Part shown: positions 58,374 to 64,000 of the stretch, in pieces
How the letters are laid out: each line of letters begins with the position of its first letter
Numbering within the stretch: position 1 is the stretch's first letter
NCBI GenBank assembly: GCA_029844215.1
Contig: CM056724.1
Span: 86,633,093-86,697,092 of the forward strand
Direction: 5' to 3'
Origin: Przewalskia tangutica
Taxonomy: Eukaryota > Streptophyta > Magnoliopsida > Solanales > Solanaceae
DNA: 64,000 nt
Made by a program: the position numbers and the translations under genes
The notes under the pieces: generated by a model
What the model saw: only the letters and a program-made list of their open reading frames with translations
What the model was told of the DNA's origin: nothing
Database searches by the model: none

Positions 58374-61300
58374 TGTCACGACCCGAATCCTGGGCCCGTG
58401 ACTGGTGTCCTACCTGGGCACCCTTCTATTCATACAACACAAGTAACCTGCGGAAGCTAAATAATACTCTTTTTTTTCCTGAATAAAGGCAAAGCCGGCA
58501 AGGCTGCCATCACATATATAACAACAAAAAAGAAACCACATCTGTACATAAGTCCAGTCCACATATGAATACAGACCTCTAAGAGTTTGGACACATAACT
58601 GTGATGGGACAAGGCCCCGCCGTACCCATGAATGTACATAAAACCATAATACAACTTCATACCAATATGGCAAACTCCGGAAGATGGAGCTACCTCCATG
58701 AAAGCTGAGTGGAGATCCTAAGCTCGCAGATCACTCAACTAAGTACCTAATACCTGCGGGCATGAACACAGCCCCCTGAAGGGGGTCAGTACAACAAGAT
58801 ACCCAGTATGTAAACATGAAGTACAGTAGACATGATCATAACTGTACAAAGAATGACAGGGACAAGTATGAAAATCAAATACCATATCCAACCTTGCCAT
58901 AATAAATAAGAGTCAACTGTACCTTTTAAAATATGCCTTTTTAAAAGTAAGACCAACCGTGTCATTTCAAATTATGAAATCAATACCATTTCAATTCGAG
59001 TCATATCAATATCACGAATGCTGACTCAGAGAATTATCAAGTTCATATACATATAGATAACGTATCTCATATAACATAAATCGGCCCTTTATTGAGGGAC
59101 TCGATGAAATTATCAATATAATGTAACCCGGCCCATTTTGGGGCTCAATGTAATTACCAATATGTGTGACGTAACCCGACCATTTGCGGGACTTGGTGTA
59201 TGCTTCAACATGTGATGTAACCCGGCCAATTTGTGGGACTCGGTGTAATGATGCAATATGTGACATAACCTGGCCCATCTTTAGGACTCGGTGTGATGAT
59301 GCAATATGACGTAACCCAGCCCATTTGTGAGACTCGGTGTGATGATGCAATATGACGTAACCCAACCTATTTGTGGGACTCGGTGTATGAAGCAATATAA
59401 CGTAACCCGACCCATGATGGGACTCGATGTATGCATCTACATGACATAACCCGACCCATTGTGGGGCTCGGTGTAATCTTTTGTATAACGTAACCCGGCC
59501 CATCTACGGGACTCAGTGTAATGATCTTTATATGACGTAACCCGACCCATTTACGGGACTCGGTGTATTGCATCTATAATATAACCCGGCCCATTGTGGA
59601 ACTCGGTGTATCAATGCAATCGAATGAAATTTAAAAACATCTTTTGACTCTCCATATAATAAAATGAATGAACTATCATTTTAGAAACTCAAGGCATTAT
59701 CATGTCATGTTAAATTAGGGAAATTGAACCCAAAGTACTATGTACATCCATTCTTATTGAAAGAATCATATCATGCAATAAAAGGGAGTTGAACCCGAAA
59801 GTACTACGTACGTTCACCATACCTTCTTTCCTTTATAAAACCCCGAGATACTAGCACTTGTAGCATCAAGGCACTTTCACTTTTAAAATCAAGTTACTTA
59901 CACTTTTAAACTCAAGTAACCTATACCTTTAAATCAAGTTACCTCTTCTCTTTAAATCAATCAAGTCATTTCCACTAATAAAATCAAGCAACTTATACTT
60001 TCAAAATCAAGTAACATATACTCTTAAAATCAAGTAACATCTTTCATATACTACAAGGAATCTGATTTCATTTAAAACAAGTACGTCCACCGTACACACA
60101 TTTTATAAGGTTCATGCTCAAAGAAAGATAGGAAGAGTTCCACATACTAACACTTGTCGTCTGTACCAACTCGACACCAAAGCTTACTAAAAAGTCTTAC
60201 CAACATCTCCCATAAGACTTGGTAAGGACTTAAGAATAATTCAGACATGCATTTAGCATAGAATCAACAACACGAATACTCCTTAACTTCTAAGAGTAGA
60301 ATAACTTTAGTAGAATAACTTTTGAAATAATACCACAGTTATGGTTCACACGTAGAACATGCCAAATGAGAGAAGGAAGAGGTTCACATACCTTATCGTT
60401 CTTCTGTCAATCCGTTAAGTGGAATACGCCTCCCGTAGCACTTTAACCTGTAATGATAATATCATGTCTATCAACTACATGCCTTTAAGGTTAGGTTATG
60501 GACTAAGTAAAGTTCCCATTTCTACGAAAAATTGGGCAGTACTTCCTTTGTTTCTACGTACTTTTCCACCTTTTCCAAGGCCCAATTTCAACAACCAACA
60601 ATCCCAGACTAAGGGCACAATCCATACAACAACCAAAGGGGATTACACGCCTACTAGACGTGTAAAATTCTGCCCCACAATCATATATAAACAATCCATA
60701 AAAACAGTTTGCAATTAATCAACATTAAGGGTACAATATGAAGCCTTTTAACACCCTTTTATACCCTTAATCTCTTAGGACTTTCATTAGAAATTTCCAT
60801 AATTAAACATACATAATGAGGGCTGAATTTCCAGAATTCCAACGCCCTAAAACAGTCCCCAAAAACTGTATAATAACGTCCAACAGTTTTATAGAATATG
60901 CGGCCAACAACTACAATCCGATAACTCTTTCCTTAATCCATTTTATTCCAATTCAAGTTCCAACACTTCTATATATGATATATCAACTTATCAACAACCA
61001 TATTACTTCATTTTAACATGCGACAAGTGTAATTAACAATAATAATAACCAACGAATCCAACGACGCCAAAATGGCCTAGTCTCGGCCTCACTTCCAAAT
61101 ATTGTCCAAACATTATTATTTTTAGTACAAGTTCATCCATACATATCAACAATAAGTAATATCCAATTATTTTAAAAGAAGAAGAGTCATTACCTAATTT
61201 TTTGCTCCAAAATCTGTAAAAACAGTTCGGGTAAGATTGGCCCGCAGTTTCATTTCGCTCCACTTCCTCAAGTTCCAATCACATATATGTATCCCCTACA

Positions 61301-61978
61301 ACCTTGTAACCAACTTCCCTTCAGGTTTTACCTCCAAAAAGTTGATGAATCAAGCTAAGGTTTCACCCTCATTTTCGGCCAACACAGGATTTGGAGGGTT
61401 TGGATAGTTTACTTGTTTTAGCAATTGGTTTAGGAGCTAATCTTGGAGAAAGAAACTTGTCAACACTTGTTGATCTTTGGCTATGGAGATTTTCGAAAAT
61501 GGAGCTCAAAGGGAGAAGATGAGAGCTAAATTGATAAGTGTATAATGTCCAAGTCTTGTAAGACTTGGATATTTATCCAAGTGTAACGCCATGTGGAGTG
61601 GAACCCATGTCCACTTGTCCTCAAGTCTCAAAATATCTAATGTGAGTCAAAGTCTTGCAAGACAAGTGGGGGTGACACGTGTCACCCTCCTATTGGTCCA
61701 AAATAATTCTTTCACAAAATAATTCTATACTTGGCCAAAATATCACAAAATCTCGTGGGGCCCACAACATCGTAAAATTTCCCGTGGGCCCCACATGACC
61801 AAATCCGATACTTCAAAATCCAAAACTAATTCCGTGACTCCAATTAGGAGAATTGAACTCCGAGTAATCAAATTGTCGTATTCACATTTTCGAATTAATT
61901 TCTTAAGAAAATGTAGCTATACTATCTTCCGACGTTACTTACGTTCAAATACATGTCTTACAACTACGGGGTGTAACA
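58374..61978 (-). mobile_element. 5' LTR of M2
   Basis: Partner of 49615-53232. Same layout: array 59080-59612, candidate exon 60392-60447 (acceptor here ACAG), palindrome 61670-61687. Differences are scattered single bases and a few indels, without the CTG/G-run bias seen in T. Confidence 0.93.
59080..59612 (-). repeat. 12-copy ~46-bp tandem array, M2 5' LTR
   Basis: Same array as 50318-50850, same copy number and order, so it was copied with the LTR at the last transposition. The 163-residue minus-strand frame is a repeat by-product. Confidence 0.92.
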
Positions 61979-61983
61979 ATATA

Positions 61984-62169
61984 TTTTTGACTAGTTGTAC
62001 TACTGTGTTTGTCGGGATGTTCCTGTTTATATATAGCAGCAGCCTCATCGGCTTGCCTGTTTTTATAACATGAGTTTTCTTAGAGCTTTCGCTAATTTTT
62101 ATATGATGTATGGGTAGAAGGTGGCCCAGGTAGGGCACCAGTCGCGGGCCCGGGGTTCGGGTCATGACA
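61984..62169 (+). mobile_element. LTR L0, final segment
   Basis: Continues 49614. Holds CTCATCGGCTTGCC, GTGGCCCAGGTAGGGCACCA and the end GGGTCATGACA (62169). Not followed by a PBS, so L0 is probably a solo LTR; its left TSD is outside the window and the right copy would be AGTGG. Confidence 0.82.
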
Positions 62170-62249
62170 AGTGGAGTGAGAGAGGTGACTATTGTATTGC
62201 ATTGTATTCATCCACTCTTATATTTAACTGATCATTTGGTGAAATTATA
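62170..62249. other. 80-bp spacer between L0 and Z
   Basis: The only sequence I cannot assign to a transposable element. AT-rich, no frame, no repeat. It may be host DNA older than the nest, or part of a still larger element. Confidence 0.6.
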
Positions 62250-64000
62250 TGTTACACCCCGTAGTTCTGGGGCATGAAGGGAGAACGTAAGTAAAGAAAT
62301 AAGATTTGAATTTTGGAAGGATAGTGTATTTACAGTTTCGATAAGGGAAAAATTTGGATACAATAAAGGCGACGACGAGAAATAGTATCGGAAATTGAGT
62401 TCTTCCCAATAGAGTGTGGGCAGAAAAGAAGCTCCTGAAACATAAAGTACGAAAAATCGCGGATCAAAGGAAAGATCGCAGATCGCGGTGCCACAACCTT
62501 TGGGAGGTCAGAGGACTTTGCACCGCGTGCCGGCGGAAATATCTGCGTGCCTATGCGGAATTTTCAGAAATTTAATAAGTGTGGAAGATATTTTGAGACA
62601 AGTGGACTAGTGGGTCCCCCTCCACTTGTGCTACATACACAATTATCTCCAAGTGTAGCAAGACTTGGATCACCCTCATCTTCATCATCCAAACCCTCTC
62701 CTCCCAAATTCCCTAGCAAAGGTGAAGAACAAGACAACTTATTTTCCAAGATTAAGCCCTCTACCCAAGTTCTAAGCAAGGTTAACTCTCCATAACAGTG
62801 GGTCACAGTTTTGACGAGAAAACTGTCTTGAAACCCTAAGCTTGGAATGAAGTTTTTGGAAGAGAAACAAGATAGTTAGATGGTTACAAGCTTGTAGAGG
62901 TTACGTGTTTGTTGTTGTAACGTGAAGGAGTGGTGTGAAAGTGAAGCAGTTGTAGCCGAGACTTGTGGACTGTTTTGACTAAAAGTGAAGGTAAGATTTC
63001 ATCTTCCTCTTTAAGATTAATGGAAGTTACATGATGTTATAGTTATAAGATAAACTTTTGTTAAGTAAAATGGAGAATAAGAAGTGTATATGACAGTTTG
63101 GCATGTTAGCTGATTTTGAGACTGTTTTGTTATATTGGATTCGTTGGATATTGTCGTGCGGTTTTAAGGGCTGTTTTATGTATGTTTAAGATGTGATAAT
63201 TGCTAAATGTATGTACTAAAGTAACGAGGGTGTAGAAAGGTGTAGAAAGGCTTCATATCTTACCATAATTGTTGTTAGAATATGGATTATTTTTGTGAAC
63301 TATTTTAGTAAGGATTATGAGGTTGTTTCTACGTGAGAAATAGGTGTGTGAATCACCTTGGTTAACTGTTTGGTATTGCCCTTCATTGGTGCTTGGTTAT
63401 TTATGAAATTGGTCTTTTTGAAAGGTGGAAAAGTAAGTATAAATAGGGGAAGTGTTGTCCAAATTTTTTTATAAGAAAAGACAACCATTACTTGGTATAT
63501 AGACCTACTCTAGTGAGCATGGAGTTGATATACATGCTATGGTATTTATAGGTTGAAGTACTACTTGAGGCGGATTCTAGATTGTTGAGTTGGTTAGTTC
63601 GCCGATAAGGTATGTGAACCTCTTCATTCTCTCTTTTGGCATGTTCTACGTATGAGCCATAACTGTGGTATTATTTCAAAATTTATTCTACTCTTAGAAG
63701 TTAAGGAGTATTCATGTTATTGCTTCTATGCTAAAGGCATGTCTAAATTATTCATAAGTCCTTACCAAGTCTTATGGGAGATGTTGGTGAGAGTTTTTAG
63801 TAAGCATTGGAGTTGAGTTGATCTTGCTAAGTTACCACATTAATGAGAAAAGGTATCGAACAAGCCATTGCTGCATTAAATGGAAAAGGTATCGACAATC
63901 AATTATATTGAAATGAGTAGAATTTCCATCTGCATAGAAGCTAAGATATAACCAGTTCGTTTATACTTTCTAGGTTCACAACTGATTAGATAAGATCATT
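62250..64000 (+). mobile_element. LTR Z, 5' part (runs off the window)
   Basis: Starts TGTTACACCCCGTAG, a typical LTR start of this group. From 62766 it aligns with L0 from 2743. Donor-like GAAGGTAAGAT (62988), acceptor-like TTTATAG (63551), 58-nt candidate exon (63552-63609), donor GTATGT (63610). Small inverted repeat ACAAGTGGA..TCCACTTGT (62600-62632). No coding sequence. Solo LTR or element start cannot be told. Confidence 0.85.

Larger units (their letters stand above)
49615..61978 (-). mobile_element. Coding-poor element M2 (with nested S2)
   Basis: 12,364 bp including S2. LTRs 49615-53232 (3') and 58374-61978 (5') are 3618 and 3605 bp and very similar, flanked by perfect TSD ATATA. 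Without S2 the interior is about 1.21 kb: PBS, leader hairpin, a short Gag-start-like frame, pre-PPT hairpin, PPT. No protease, RT or integrase. Same interior type as P but a different LTR subfamily, that of L0. Confidence 0.93.

Noticed and set aside
62170..62249. L0 and Z as the two LTRs of one tiny element with an 80-bp interior
   Set aside because: No PBS after L0 and no PPT before Z, and the 80 bp has neither leader nor hairpin; two separate LTRs are simpler.

Overview
The window is plant nuclear DNA, probably from a large-genome eudicot (asterid or Solanaceae-like by LTR style; this is a guess). It is built almost entirely from LTR retrotransposons inserted into one another. I see no host gene, tRNA, rRNA or CRISPR. 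All insertions have 5'-TG...CA-3' LTR ends, and most have a readable 5-bp target-site duplication (TSD), so the nest can be taken apart base by base.

Names used below. X: plus-strand LTR, 1-2742, start outside the window, inserted into L0. L0: plus-strand LTR, in pieces at 2743-5707, 49447-49614 and 61984-62169. S1: minus-strand solo LTR in L0, pieces 5708-6051 and 46662-49441, TSD AGCAT. O: minus-strand Ty3/gypsy chromovirus (Tekay/Del-like) in S1, 6052-46656, with broken gag, protease, RT, RNase H, integrase and chromodomain. H: plus-strand Athila-like gag-protease element inside the RT of O, 11190-18263, TSD GCAGC. P: plus-strand coding-poor element with giant LTRs inside the 5' LTR of O, 22790-46502, TSD (C/A)GTAA. 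T: plus-strand three-LTR/two-interior tandem inside P, 27697-43497. M2: minus-strand coding-poor element in L0, 49615-61978, TSD ATATA. S2: minus-strand solo LTR inside M2, 53721-57646, TSD CAACG. Z: plus-strand LTR running off the right edge, from 62250. The deepest stack is L0 > S1 > O > P > T, five levels.

O is the only element with recognisable RT, RNase H and integrase. P, M2 and T have none, but they share with O the PBS, about 250 nt of leader with a hairpin, a pre-PPT hairpin and the PPT. They look like non-autonomous relatives mobilised in trans by O-type elements. H kept gag and protease and lost RT to integrase.

The most interesting signal is non-coding. LTRs of at least five subfamilies share (1) a palindrome upstream of the TATA box, (2) an intron-like layout with GT donor, AG acceptor and a 54-101 nt candidate exon, (3) a hairpin just before the acceptor, (4) a tandem-repeat zone whose unit differs between families, and (5) a series of hairpins over the last ~420 nt. 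Paired base changes support two of the stems. Between about 6 and 46.7 kb, copy-to-copy differences cluster at CTG/CAG and G runs, which suggests consensus error in methylated repeats.
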